The notes under the pieces are model-generated. The model had not been told where the DNA came from, did no database searches, and worked only from the letters and a program-made list of their open reading frames with translations. A stretch of DNA of 64,000 nucleotides from JAABRB01 sp041617635 (GTDB lineage Bacteria; Pseudomonadota; Gammaproteobacteria; Burkholderiales; SG8-39), in NCBI GenBank assembly GCA_041617635.1, contig JBFJOO010000007.1, forward strand, positions 1 to 64,000, in the 5' to 3' direction. A program made the translations under genes and the position numbers. Shown piece by piece: positions 55,738-63,969 of this stretch. How positions within the stretch are numbered: position 1 is the stretch's first letter; each line of letters opens with the position of its first letter.

Positions 55738-57165
55738 GTGAAGATCCTCATCTTGGGCGCGGGCCAGGTCGGCTCGACCCTTGCGGAGAACCTTGTTTCC
55801 GAGCAGAACGACATCACGGTCGTCGACCTGAATGCCGCCACGCTCAAGGATCTCCAGGACCGATTCGACCTGCGCACTGTCCTCGGCAGCGCGGCCGACC
55901 CGTTCATCCTCACTGAAGCCGGCATCGAGGATGCGGATATGCTGATCGCGGTCACGCAGAGCGACGAGACGAACCTCGTCGCCTGCAAGATCGGATCCAA
56001 TCTCTTCAACGTGCCCACCAAGATCGCACGGGTGCGCGCCACCGGCTTCATGCGTCGCCCGGAGATCCTGTCGGAGGACGGCTTCGACGTCGATTTCGCA
56101 ATCTGCCCCGAGCAGATCGTGACCGAGAACATCTCCAAGCTGATCGAGTTCCCCGAGGCCCTGCAGGTTCTGGATTTCGCCGCCGGGCGCGTCACGATGG
56201 TGGCGGTGCGCGCCTTCCAGGGCGGGCCGCTCGTCGGGCATCCGCTCAAGGACCTGCGCCGGCACATTCCCTCGGTCGACGCGCGCGTGGTCGCGATCTT
56301 TCGCGGTGACCAGGCGATCACTCCCGACGGGGAGACGCTCGTTCAGGCGGGCGACGAGGTGTTTTGCATCGCCGACACCGATCACGTTCGCAAGGTGATG
56401 CATGAGCTGCGCAGGATGGACAAGCCCGTGAAGCGGGTGATGATCGCCGGTGGCGGCAACATCGGGCTGCGACTCGCCAAGGCCCTCGAATCGCGCTACC
56501 AGGTGAAGCTGATCGAGTTCAACAAGCGTCGCGCGGGCGAAATTGCCGGACAGCTCTCGGATGCGCTGGTCCTGCACGGTGACGCGACTGACGAGGAGCT
56601 CCTCGAGAGCGAGAACGTCGCCGAGATGGATCTCTTTCTCGCGCTCACCAACGACGACGAGAACAACATCATGGCGGCGCTCCTCGCTAAGCGGATGGGC
56701 GCGCGCCGGGTCGTCGCGCTGATCAACCGGCGCTCTTACGCCGAGCTGATGCAGGGCGGCGAGATCGACATCGCGATTTCACCCGCGCAAGCGACGATCG
56801 GCAAGCTGCTCACCCGCATTCGGCGTGGCGACGTCGTCGCGGTGCACAGCCTGCGCCGCGGGGCCGCCGAGGCGCTCGAGCTGATCGCGCACGGCGATGA
56901 AAAGACCTGCAAGGTGATTGGCAAGCGGGTCGAAGAGATCCAGCTCCCGCGCGGTGCGACCATCGGGGCGATCGTGCGCCGGCTGGAGCGGCCGGAGACC
57001 GAGCGCGTCAACGATCTCGTCGCCACGACCCGCGACAGCCAGGTGATCATGGGCCACCATGACATCACGATCCAGCCCGACGACCACGTCATCATGTTCG
57101 TCGCGAACAAGCGGATGATTCCCAAGGTGGAAAAGCTGTTCCAGGTCGGTTTTGCGTTTATCTAG
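55738..57165 (+). CDS. trkA: Trk potassium uptake regulatory protein TrkA
   Basis: A 475-aa cytosolic protein made of two RCK (KTN-TrkA_C) repeats. The first NAD(P)/ATP-binding site is LILGAGQVGSTLAENLVS and the second MIAGGGNIGLRLAKALE near residue 235. Each is followed by a TrkA_C domain (DGETLVQAGDEVFCIADTD and ITIQPDDHVIMFVANK). It gates the TrkH channel. GTG start at 55738. It is followed by a stem-loop (57211-57235) before trkH. Confidence 0.95.
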   Translation: MKILILGAGQVGSTLAENLVSEQNDITVVDLNAATLKDLQDRFDLRTVLGSAADPFILTEAGIEDADMLIAVTQSDETNLVACKIGSNLFNVPTKIARVRATGFMRRPEILSEDGFDVDFAICPEQIVTENISKLIEFPEALQVLDFAAGRVTMVAVRAFQGGPLVGHPLKDLRRHIPSVDARVVAIFRGDQAITPDGETLVQAGDEVFCIADTDHVRKVMHELRRMDKPVKRVMIAGGGNIGLRLAKALESRYQVKLIEFNKRRAGEIAGQLSDALVLHGDATDEELLESENVAEMDLFLALTNDDENNIMAALLAKRMGARRVVALINRRSYAELMQGGEIDIAISPAQATIGKLLTRIRRGDVVAVHSLRRGAAEALELIAHGDEKTCKVIGKRVEEIQLPRGATIGAIVRRLERPETERVNDLVATTRDSQVIMGHHDITIQPDDHVIMFVANKRMIPKVEKLFQVGFAFI

Positions 57166-57210
57166 TATCTATCTCGAAATTTCGGCCGTGCGCGCGAGAG
57201 GGTTTGCACG

Positions 57211-57235
57211 AACAAGGGGGGATTTCCCCCTTGTT
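57211..57235 (+). terminator. Strong stem-loop after trkA (terminator or REP-like repeat)
   Basis: A perfect 10-bp stem, AACAAGGGGG (57211-57220) and CCCCCTTGTT (57226-57235), with loop GATTT. It is followed by TGTATGTTCTTT, which is T-rich but broken. It could terminate trkA or act as an RNA-stability element. The core CAAGGGGG...CCCCCTTG is the same as the hairpin at 63588-63607 upstream of metH, and both sites carry GGGGGATTT, so a dispersed repeat family is also possible. Confidence 0.6.
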
Positions 57236-57330
57236 TGTATGTTCTTTCGCACGTGGGGGCAGTCGCATCTTGAAGAAGGTTCTAGTCGAAACCTTGAGAA
57301 CGGTCGTTCACCGCCTCTCCGAGTAGGGTC

Positions 57331-58788
57331 ATGGGCCGAATTCTTCCGGTCCTAAACGTTCTCGGGCTCGTCGTCCTGATCTTCGGGCTATCGGTGATCG
57401 TACCGATCGCCGTGTCCTGGTGGATCGAGGATGGTGCGCTGGGTGCCTTCGACGAAGCGCTGGTTTTGAGCGTCGGGGCAGGAGCGCTCGTCTACGGGAC
57501 GACGCGAAGGTTCCGGCGCGACCTTGCCGTACGCGACGGTTTTCTGCTGGTGATCAGCGTGTGGGTGATCCTGCCGGCGGTCGCGTCGCTGCCGTTGCTG
57601 ATCGCGATACCCGGACTGTCCTTCTCGGACGCCTATTTCGAGGCGACGAGCGGCCTCACCGCGACCGGGGCGACGGTGCTGGTGGGTCTGGATAGCCTGC
57701 CGGGGTCAATCAACCTGTGGCGCACGCTCCTGCATTGGATAGGCGGCCTCGGCATCATCGTGCTGGCGGTCGCGATCCTGCCGATGCTGGGCGTCGGGGG
57801 CCGCCAGCTCTATCGCGCGGAGACGCCGGGACCGATGAAGGACACGAAGTTGACCCCGCGCATCGCCGAGACGGCAAAGGGCTTCTGGTTCATTTACGTC
57901 GGCCTTACTGCGGCGTGCGCGATCGCCTATCGCATCGCCGGAATGGGCTGGCTCGACGCGGTCGTCCACGCCTTCTCGACGCTCGCGCTCGGTGGCTTCT
58001 CGTCGCACGACGCCAGCATCGGATATTTCGACTCCGTCGCGATCGAGTCGGTCGCGATCGGCTTCATGTTCATCGCCGGGTTGAGCTATGGCACCCACTT
58101 CCTCGCGTTGACGCGCCGGTCGGCGTTGCCCTACTTGCGCGACCCGGAAGCGAAGGCTTTCGTGCTGATCCTGGCAGGAAGCTGCGTGGGTATCGCGGCG
58201 TATCTCTGGGCGAACGGCGTTTACGCCGAGTTCTCCACCGCGCTGCGCTACGCGGCCTTCAACACGGCCTCGGTGGCCACCACACTGGGGTTCTCCAGCA
58301 CCGACTACGGCGCATGGCCGGTGTTCGCGCCCTTGTGGATGCTTTTCTTGTGCGGGTTCGTCACCTGCTCTGGGTCGACCGGCGGAGGGATCAAGCTGGT
58401 GAGAGCGCGGCTCCTCATCAAGCAGATGTTCCGGGAGACATCGCTCCTCGTCCATCCGCGCGCCGAGATTCCGGTCCGGCTCGGCCGGCAGGTGATCCCG
58501 CCGCGCGTGGTGTTCGCGGTGCTGGCCTTCATGTCGTTCTACGGGGCAAGCTTGATCGTGGTGGTGTTTCTGCTCACATTGACCGGGCTCGACCTCCTCA
58601 CCGCGCTCGCGGCCGCGGTTGCTTGCCTCAACAACACGGGTCCGGGGTTAGGACAAGTCGGACCGGCGTCGACTTACGCGGGTCTGACCACTTTCCAGAT
58701 CTGGGTTTGCACCACCGCGATGCTGCTTGGCCGGCTGGAGCTTTTCACGCTCGTGGTGGTGCTCAACCGACGGTTCTGGCGCGCCTAG
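57331..58788 (+). CDS. trkH: Trk potassium uptake channel TrkH
   Basis: A 485-aa membrane protein of the SKT family with four M1-P-M2 repeats. The pore-loop filter sequences are visible: TSGLTATGAT near residue 110, STLALGGFSSH near 220, TASVATTLGFS near 315, and CLNNTGPGLG near 430. Each provides the Gly that lines the K+ path. It partners with TrkA encoded 165 bp upstream. Confidence 0.95.
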   Translation: MGRILPVLNVLGLVVLIFGLSVIVPIAVSWWIEDGALGAFDEALVLSVGAGALVYGTTRRFRRDLAVRDGFLLVISVWVILPAVASLPLLIAIPGLSFSDAYFEATSGLTATGATVLVGLDSLPGSINLWRTLLHWIGGLGIIVLAVAILPMLGVGGRQLYRAETPGPMKDTKLTPRIAETAKGFWFIYVGLTAACAIAYRIAGMGWLDAVVHAFSTLALGGFSSHDASIGYFDSVAIESVAIGFMFIAGLSYGTHFLALTRRSALPYLRDPEAKAFVLILAGSCVGIAAYLWANGVYAEFSTALRYAAFNTASVATTLGFSSTDYGAWPVFAPLWMLFLCGFVTCSGSTGGGIKLVRARLLIKQMFRETSLLVHPRAEIPVRLGRQVIPPRVVFAVLAFMSFYGASLIVVVFLLTLTGLDLLTALAAAVACLNNTGPGLGQVGPASTYAGLTTFQIWVCTTAMLLGRLELFTLVVVLNRRFWRA

Positions 58789-58795
58789 CCGGGTT

Positions 58796-58870
58796 GATGC
58801 AAGAGAAGCGACAAAGCGGTGAGGGGCCCCCTCCGATGCGTCGCGGCCGAGCATCCCGGCGCCTTGCATC
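58796..58870 (+). other. Long-range inverted repeat in the trkH/lipoprotein gap
   Basis: Between the convergent trkH and lipoprotein genes, GATGCAAG (58796-58803) pairs with CTTGCATC (58863-58870). The 59 bases between include a GAGGGG/CCCCTC element. It may be a bidirectional transcript end, but there is no T-run on either side. Confidence 0.25.
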
Positions 58871-58895
58871 GCGCTGCTAGTGGCTGCGCAACGAT

Positions 58896-59429
58896 TCAGT
58901 CGGCTGCCGGGCGCAACGAGTTGAGAAAGAGATTCACGTCCGCTTCTGCCAGCCGGTCGATCTGCCCGACGAACACCACCTGATAAAAGCGGGGACCGGC
59001 AATTAGGACGCGCGCCGCAAGCCGCATCGGCTGTCCGTCGGCGGTTCCGTCTGCATAGAACTCGCGGCCTGCGGCCCCGTCGATCTGGAGCTCGCGGTCC
59101 GCGGTGATCCGCCCGTCGATATTGCGCACGAGCGCATCGCGCGCCGCCGCGACCAGCTCGGCGCGCCGCGCGTGGCCGTCAGGGATGTCCGCGTACGCCG
59201 CGCCGAACGCCATGCCCGTCTTGCGCACCGACGCCATCGACATCGCGAGCGTGACGCCCCCGACGACGACCTCGCGCTGTTGGTGCTCGGGCCGCGCCGG
59301 CATCAGCACGGTGTAGCGGCCGTCTGCCGAGACCACCTCACGCCAGTCGAGCTCGGGATAGCAGGCGGCAAGCAGCAACGCAACGGCCAAGACGAACGCG
59401 CGCGCGCTCGGGCCGAGCGAGCGTGTCAT
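58896..59429 (-). CDS. Putative lipoprotein of unknown function
   Basis: A 177-aa protein with a lipoprotein signal: a hydrophobic N-terminal stretch and the lipobox VALLLAAC, Cys near residue 23. The mature part has alternating beta strands (GRYTVLMPARPEHQQREVVVGGVTLAMSMASV and AARVLIAGPRFYQVVFVGQ) reminiscent of small periplasmic domains. I do not recognise the family. The start is ATG 59429; an in-frame TTG precedes it. It converges on trkH and is downstream of the RidA gene on the same strand (22-bp gap). Confidence 0.65.
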   Translation of the reverse strand: MTRSLGPSARAFVLAVALLLAACYPELDWREVVSADGRYTVLMPARPEHQQREVVVGGVTLAMSMASVRKTGMAFGAAYADIPDGHARRAELVAAARDALVRNIDGRITADRELQIDGAAGREFYADGTADGQPMRLAARVLIAGPRFYQVVFVGQIDRLAEADVNLFLNSLRPAAD

Positions 59430-59451
59430 CAAGACCCGGCCTTCTCCCTGC

Positions 59452-59799
59452 TCATTTGGCGGCGGTGCACGCGATCTCCACCAGAATGCGCGGGTCGGCG
59501 AGCTTAGCCTCGACGGTTGCGCGCGCGGGCGGGTTCTTCGGGTCCATCCACGCCATCCAGGCCGCGTTCATCTCGTCGCGCGCGCGGATATCTGCCACCC
59601 ATACATTCGCCCATACGATGTTCGACTTGCTTGTACCAGCCTTGGCGAGCAACGCATCGATCTTCGCGAGCACCTGCTCGGTCTGTCGGCGCACGCCTTG
59701 ATCGAGATCGTCGGGCACTTGGCCTGCGACGAACACAAATCCGTTGGCCTCTACCGCGCCGGACAGGAACTTGCCCGGATCATGACGTTTGAGTTGCAT
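59452..59799 (-). CDS. RidA family protein (YjgF/UK114)
   Basis: A 115-aa trimeric chorismate-mutase-like fold protein. Family features are NGFVFVAGQVPDD near residue 20, the segment QTEQVLAKIDALLAKAGTSKSNIVWANVWV, and the C-terminal ARATVEAKLADPRILVEIACTA with the substrate Arg and Glu of the canonical RidA site. Such proteins hydrolyse reactive enamines/imines from PLP enzymes. The RidA subgroup was not determined. It lies 55 bp downstream of metH. Confidence 0.9.
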   Translation of the reverse strand: MQLKRHDPGKFLSGAVEANGFVFVAGQVPDDLDQGVRRQTEQVLAKIDALLAKAGTSKSNIVWANVWVADIRARDEMNAAWMAWMDPKNPPARATVEAKLADPRILVEIACTAAK

Positions 59800-59854
59800 C
59801 GTCTACGTGCTCCTTGTTTCACTTGGGGAAATCGGGTCGCCATCGCGTTTTCGA

Positions 59855-62800
59855 TCAGGCGTCATACGCGAGCGCGGGCGCCAGCCAGCGCTCCGTTTTC
59901 GCGAGGTCCGCGCGCTTGCGTCGCGCATAATCCTCGACCTGGTCGCGGTCGATCTTGCCCACCGCGAAATAACGGGCCTGCGGATGCGAGAAGTAGAAAC
60001 CCGACACGCTCGCCGCGGGCAGCATTGCGTAGCTCTCGGTCAGCGTCATCCCGATATCCGCGGCGCGCAGAATCTCGAACAGAACGCCCTTTTCCGTATG
60101 GTCCGGGCAGGCCGGATAGCCGGGGGCGGGGCGGATGCCGCGATAACGCTCCGCAATGAGCTCGACGCTCGCGAAATCCTCGTTCGCCGCGTAGCCCCAG
60201 AAATCGCGGCGCACTCTCAGGTGCATGAGCTCGGCGAACGCCTCGGCAAGCCGATCGGCCAACGCCTTTAGCATGATTGCATTGTAATCGTCATGCGCCG
60301 CTTCGAATGCGGTGACCCGCTCCTCGCATCCCAGGCCCGCGGTGACCGCGAACGCACCCAGATAGTCGCGCGCGCCCGTGGCTTTCGGCGCCACATAGTC
60401 CGCCAGGCAGAGGTTGAATCGATCCTCGGCCTTCCGGCTCTGCTGGCGCAGCATGTGGATCACCGCCGCGGTGTCTCTGCGCGACTCGTCGGTGTAGAGC
60501 TCGATGTCGTCGCCGACCGAATTGGCGGGCACGATGATGAACACGCCGTTCGCGGTCAGCCACCGCTCCCGGATGATCTGCGCGAGCATCGCCTGCCCGT
60601 CGCGGAAGACGCTCCGCGCGCTTTCGCCCACCACCGGATCGTCGAGGATCTTGGGATAGGCGCCCGCGAGATCCCAGACCTGAAAAAACGGCGACCAGTC
60701 GATGTAGTTCGCGATTTCCGCGAGGTTGTAGCCGCGAAACTCCCTTCGGTCGGTCAGCCGCGGCGCCGGCGGCGTGTAGCCCGACCAGTCCAGCTTGCAG
60801 GCGTTCGCGCGCGCCTCGCTCAATTTGACCATCGGCGCCTGGCCCTTCTTGGCCGCGTGCTGCGCCCGGATCCGCTCGTAATCCGCGCGCACTCCCGCGA
60901 CGAAACTGGTATGCGCATCCTCGGAAAGCAAGCTTGCGCACACGCCCACGCTCCGCGACGCGTCCGGCACGTAGACGACGAGCCCTGAATAGCCGGGCGC
61001 GATCTTTACTGCGGTGTGCACGCGCGAAGTCGTGGCGCCTCCGATCAGAAGCGGGACTTTGAACGCTTCGCGCTCCATTTCGTGCGCGACATGCGCCATC
61101 TCCTCGAGCGACGGGGTGATGAGCCCGGACAGGCCGATGATGTCGGCGCTCACCTCGCGCGCCACTTGCAGGATCTTCTGCGCCGGCACCATCACGCCGA
61201 GGTTGATCACTTCATAGTTGTTGCATTGAAGCACCACCGCGACGATGTTCTTCCCGATGTCGTGCACGTCCCCCTTCACGGTGGCCATGACGATCTTGCC
61301 CTTGGGCTTGACATCGCCCGATACGGCCTTCTCCGCCTCGATGTAGGGCACCAGGTGCGCGACGGCCTGCTTCATCACGCGCGCCGATTTCACCACTTGG
61401 GGCAAGAACATCTTTCCGGCGCCGAAGAGATCGCCCACGATGTTCATGCCATCCATCAGCGGTCCTTCGATCACCTGGATCGGCCGGTCGAACTTGAGCC
61501 GCGCCTCCTCGGTGTCCTCGACGACCCAGGTCGTGATGCCCTGGACGAGCGCGTGCGCCAGCCGCTCCTCTACCGGTGCGCTGCGCCACGCGAGATCTTC
61601 CTCCGTGCGCCGCGCCCCGCCTTTTACCGTTTCGGCAAAGGCGACGAGCCGCTCCGTCGCGTCGGCTCGCCGATTGAGGATCACGTCCTCCACGCGCTCG
61701 AGGAGATCCTTGGAGATCTCGGCGTAGACTCCCAGCTGACCGGCATTGACGATCCCCATGGTCATGCCGGATTCGATGGCGTGGTAGAGGAAGGCGGTGT
61801 GCATCGCCTCGCGCACGGCATCGTTGCCGCGGAACGAAAACGAGAGGTTCGACACGCCGCCGCTCACCTGGGTGTGCGGGAGGTTCGCCCGGATCCAGCG
61901 CGTCGCCTCGATGTAGTCCAGGCCGTAGGAATTGTGCTCCTCGAGCCCGGTCGCGACCGCGAAGATGTTCGGGTCGAAGATGATGTCCTCGGGCGCGAAG
62001 CCGACGCGCTCGACCAGGCGATCGTAGGCGCGCCGGCAGATCTCCTTGCGGCGCGCCAGCGAGTCGGCCTGGCCTTGTTCGTCGAACGCCATCACGACGA
62101 CCGCGGCGCCGTAACGGCGCGCGAGCGTCGCCTGGCGCACGAAGGATTCCTCGCCTTCCTTGAGCGAAACGGAGTTCACGATCGACTTGCCCTGCACGCA
62201 CTTGAGCCCCGCCTCGATCACCGCCCACTTCGAGGAGTCGATCATCACGGGCACGCGCGAGATATCGGGCTCCGAGGCGATGAGGTTGAGGAACGTCACC
62301 ATGGCCGCCTGCGAGTCGAGCATCGCTTCGTCCATGTTGACGTCGATCACCTGCGCGCCGTTTTCGACCTGCTGGCGTGCCACGGCCAGCGCATTTGAGT
62401 AATCGCCGGCGAGTATCAGCCGCGCAAAGGCCTTCGAGCCGGTCACGTTGGTGCGCTCGCCGACGTTCACGAAAAGCGAGTCCGGCCCGATGTTGAGCGG
62501 CTCCAGGCCCGAAAGTCGCGTCCGACGCTCGATCGCCGGCACCTTGCGCGGCGGCAGATCGGCAACTGCAGCAGCGATCGCCCGGATGTGCTCCGGTGTC
62601 GTACCGCAGCAGCCGCCGACGATGTTGAGGAAACCGCTTTCGGCAAACTCGCGCAGGAGGCCCGAGGTGTACTCCGGGGTCTCGTCGTATCCGGTCTCCG
62701 AGAGGGGGTTCGGCAGACCCGCGTTGGGATAGCAGCAAAGCCAGGTATCGGCGCAGCGCGCGAGCTCCTCGATATAGGGACGCATGAGCTTTGCGCCGAG

Positions 62801-63544
62801 CGCGCAATTCAAGCCGATCGAAAGCGGTCGCGCATGTCGAACCGAGTTCCAGAACGATTCCGGCGTTTGCCCGGTGAGGGTCCGGCCGGACTGGTCGGTG
62901 ATCGTCCCGGAGATCATCACCGGCAGGCGTTGGCCGCGTCGCTCGAACTCGCTCTCCACGGCGAAGATCGCGGCCTTTGCGTTGAGCGTGTCGAAGATCG
63001 TTTCGAGCAGGATCAAGTCGACGCCACCGTCGATGAGCCCGCGCGCCGACTCCGTGTACGCGGCCACCAGCTCGTCGAAGGTGATGTTCCGGAATCCCGG
63101 ATCATTGACGTCCGGAGAGATCGACGCGGTCTTGCTCGTGGGTCCGAGGACGCCCGCCACGAAGCGCGGGCGATTCGATCGGGCGCTCCATTCATCCGCG
63201 GCTGCGCGCGCGAGTGTGGCTGCGGCGACGTTCAGGTCGAAGGCAAGCGCCTCCATCCGATAATCAGCGAGCGAGGCGGCGTTCGAATTGAAAGTGTTCG
63301 TCTCGATGATGTCGGCGCCGGCCTCGAGGTAAGCCCGGTGGATCGCCGCAATGATCTCCGGTCGGGACAGCGACAGCAGGTCGTTGTTGCCCTTGACGTC
63401 GGCCGCCCAGTCGGCAAAGCGCGCACCGCGGTAGCCGGCCTCGTCGAGCTTGTAGTCTTGGATCATGGTGCCCATGGCGCCGTCCAAGAGAAGGATGCGG
63501 CGCTCGAGGAGGGCGCGGAGCTCGGCGGTGCGGTCCGGTTGCAT
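59855..63544 (-). CDS. metH: Cobalamin-dependent methionine synthase
   Basis: A 1229-aa four-module enzyme that methylates homocysteine from 5-methyl-THF through cob(I)alamin. The homocysteine domain (1-~330) has zinc Cys sites in NCALGAKLM and GGCCGTTPEH. The pterin domain (~350-620) includes SLFVNVGERTNVTGSKAF. The cobalamin domain (~660-890) has GDVHDIGKNIV with the lower-axial His. The C-terminal reactivation domain (~910-1229) binds SAM (GYPACPDH). The length matches full MetH. The ATG at 63544 gives the family start; no good ribosome-binding site precedes it. The leader carries a SAM-II-like aptamer, a terminator and an upstream ORF copying its own 5' end. Confidence 0.97.
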   Translation of the reverse strand: MQPDRTAELRALLERRILLLDGAMGTMIQDYKLDEAGYRGARFADWAADVKGNNDLLSLSRPEIIAAIHRAYLEAGADIIETNTFNSNAASLADYRMEALAFDLNVAAATLARAAADEWSARSNRPRFVAGVLGPTSKTASISPDVNDPGFRNITFDELVAAYTESARGLIDGGVDLILLETIFDTLNAKAAIFAVESEFERRGQRLPVMISGTITDQSGRTLTGQTPESFWNSVRHARPLSIGLNCALGAKLMRPYIEELARCADTWLCCYPNAGLPNPLSETGYDETPEYTSGLLREFAESGFLNIVGGCCGTTPEHIRAIAAAVADLPPRKVPAIERRTRLSGLEPLNIGPDSLFVNVGERTNVTGSKAFARLILAGDYSNALAVARQQVENGAQVIDVNMDEAMLDSQAAMVTFLNLIASEPDISRVPVMIDSSKWAVIEAGLKCVQGKSIVNSVSLKEGEESFVRQATLARRYGAAVVVMAFDEQGQADSLARRKEICRRAYDRLVERVGFAPEDIIFDPNIFAVATGLEEHNSYGLDYIEATRWIRANLPHTQVSGGVSNLSFSFRGNDAVREAMHTAFLYHAIESGMTMGIVNAGQLGVYAEISKDLLERVEDVILNRRADATERLVAFAETVKGGARRTEEDLAWRSAPVEERLAHALVQGITTWVVEDTEEARLKFDRPIQVIEGPLMDGMNIVGDLFGAGKMFLPQVVKSARVMKQAVAHLVPYIEAEKAVSGDVKPKGKIVMATVKGDVHDIGKNIVAVVLQCNNYEVINLGVMVPAQKILQVAREVSADIIGLSGLITPSLEEMAHVAHEMEREAFKVPLLIGGATTSRVHTAVKIAPGYSGLVVYVPDASRSVGVCASLLSEDAHTSFVAGVRADYERIRAQHAAKKGQAPMVKLSEARANACKLDWSGYTPPAPRLTDRREFRGYNLAEIANYIDWSPFFQVWDLAGAYPKILDDPVVGESARSVFRDGQAMLAQIIRERWLTANGVFIIVPANSVGDDIELYTDESRRDTAAVIHMLRQQSRKAEDRFNLCLADYVAPKATGARDYLGAFAVTAGLGCEERVTAFEAAHDDYNAIMLKALADRLAEAFAELMHLRVRRDFWGYAANEDFASVELIAERYRGIRPAPGYPACPDHTEKGVLFEILRAADIGMTLTESYAMLPAASVSGFYFSHPQARYFAVGKIDRDQVEDYARRKRADLAKTERWLAPALAYDA

Positions 63545-63568
63545 GTTGAACTACAAGCAAGTCACGCG
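63492..63568 (-). repeat. metH 5'-end repeat, copy 1 (at the gene)
   Basis: A 77-bp segment covering the first ~18 metH codons plus 24 bp upstream. It recurs, ungapped, 201 bp away at 63693-63769 with roughly 85% identity. Within the coding part only 3 differences are visible, one of them Leu9 to Ile. The outermost 10 bp of the upstream part (AAGTCACGCG) is identical. Confidence 0.85.
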
Positions 63569-63745
63569 GTGGGGCGCGGGGGATTTACAAGGGGGCTTGC
63601 CCCCTTGATCCGGAGCGGGGGATATACAAGGGGAGCGCTCCCCGTGTTCGTGCGACTTTCCCTGGATTGCCGGCACATCGTGGCAGCGAACCAGGATGCG
63701 GCGCTCGAGGAGGGCGCGGATTTCGGCGGTGCGGTCCGGCTGCAT
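63551..63745 (-). pseudogene. Upstream ORF carrying a copy of the metH start, in frame with metH
   Basis: A 64-codon frame beginning MQPDRTAEIRALLERRIL, nearly identical to the metH N-terminus (MQPDRTAELRALLERRIL), then diverging into a Cys/Pro-rich sequence over two hairpins. It ends in TAG with only 6 nt before the metH ATG and is in the same frame (201 bp = 67 codons). It may be the remnant of an in-frame tandem duplication, or a leader peptide whose translation couples to metH. No clear ribosome-binding site was seen for either start. Confidence 0.45.
63576..63643. repeat. Pair of hairpin repeats (REP-like) in the metH leader
   Basis: Two 20-bp direct repeats, GCGGGGGATTTACAAGGGGG (63576-63595) and GCGGGGGATATACAAGGGGA (63615-63634), 39 bp apart and 18/20 identical. 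Each runs into a palindrome: CAAGGGGG-CTTG-CCCCCTTG (63588-63607) and GGGGAGCGCTCCCC (63630-63643). The first palindrome shares its stem with the hairpin at 57211-57235. Confidence 0.75.
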
Positions 63746-63769
63746 GCTCAGTTATCGGTAAGTCACGCG
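63693..63769 (-). repeat. metH 5'-end repeat, copy 2 (upstream)
   Basis: The second copy of the metH start, including an ATG at 63745 in frame with metH. It directly follows the intrinsic terminator of the leader. Its left edge (63693) marks an abrupt loss of similarity to metH codons after ~18. Confidence 0.8.
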
Positions 63770-63772
63770 ACG

Positions 63773-63809
63773 AAAAAACAAAACCCGATCGGCCAAGCGC
63801 GGATCGGGT
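63773..63809 (-). terminator. Intrinsic terminator in the metH leader
   Basis: Reading toward metH, an 8-bp stem ACCCGATC (63809-63802) / GATCGGGT (63790-63783) with an 11-nt loop is followed by TTTTGTTTTTT. This is a textbook Rho-independent terminator. It is placed after the SAM-II-like aptamer and before the upstream ORF, so it can stop transcription before metH. Confidence 0.85.
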
Positions 63810-63813
63810 CGTT

Positions 63814-63867
63814 CCGCTTTAGCCGAATTTCTAGAGCGCCCGCAAGCTGGCAATCAAATCGGCGCTG
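63814..63867 (-). ncRNA. SAM-II riboswitch aptamer upstream of metH
   Basis: The minus-strand leader matches the SAM-II pseudoknot. P1 is formed by AGCGCC (63866-63861) and GGCGCT (63840-63835). The loop carries the conserved GATTTGA (from 63860), the segment before the 3' P1 strand has GCTTGCG, and after it AAATTCGGCTAAAG provides the AAAT strand that pairs with ATTT of the loop and the near-invariant GCTAAA (63823-63818) of the SAM site. Order and spacing agree with known SAM-II RNAs. High SAM would be expected to favour the downstream terminator and reduce metH expression. Confidence 0.8.
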
Positions 63868-63874
63868 GTCGGAA

Positions 63875-63903
63875 AGGCTACTTTGCACCTAACTCTTTGT
63901 CAA
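63875..63903 (-). promoter_or_regulatory. metH leader promoter
   Basis: TTGACA (-35, 63903-63898) and TAGCCT (-10, 63880-63875) are 17 bp apart on the minus strand: perfect -35, 3/6 -10, ideal spacing. Transcription would start near 63868, immediately before the SAM-II-like aptamer. Confidence 0.65.
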
Positions 63904-63969
63904 CCAAGGCGGTTCGCGCCCGTTGCCCGCGATATACTGCATCCCTTTCCATCCTTCCGGCCGCTAGCA

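Noticed and set aside
63545..63770. SAH riboswitch upstream of metH
   Set aside because: The GAGGAGCGCUGC-type core of SAH aptamers is absent; GGGGAGCGCTCCCC here is just a palindrome. The SAM-II pattern further upstream fits better.
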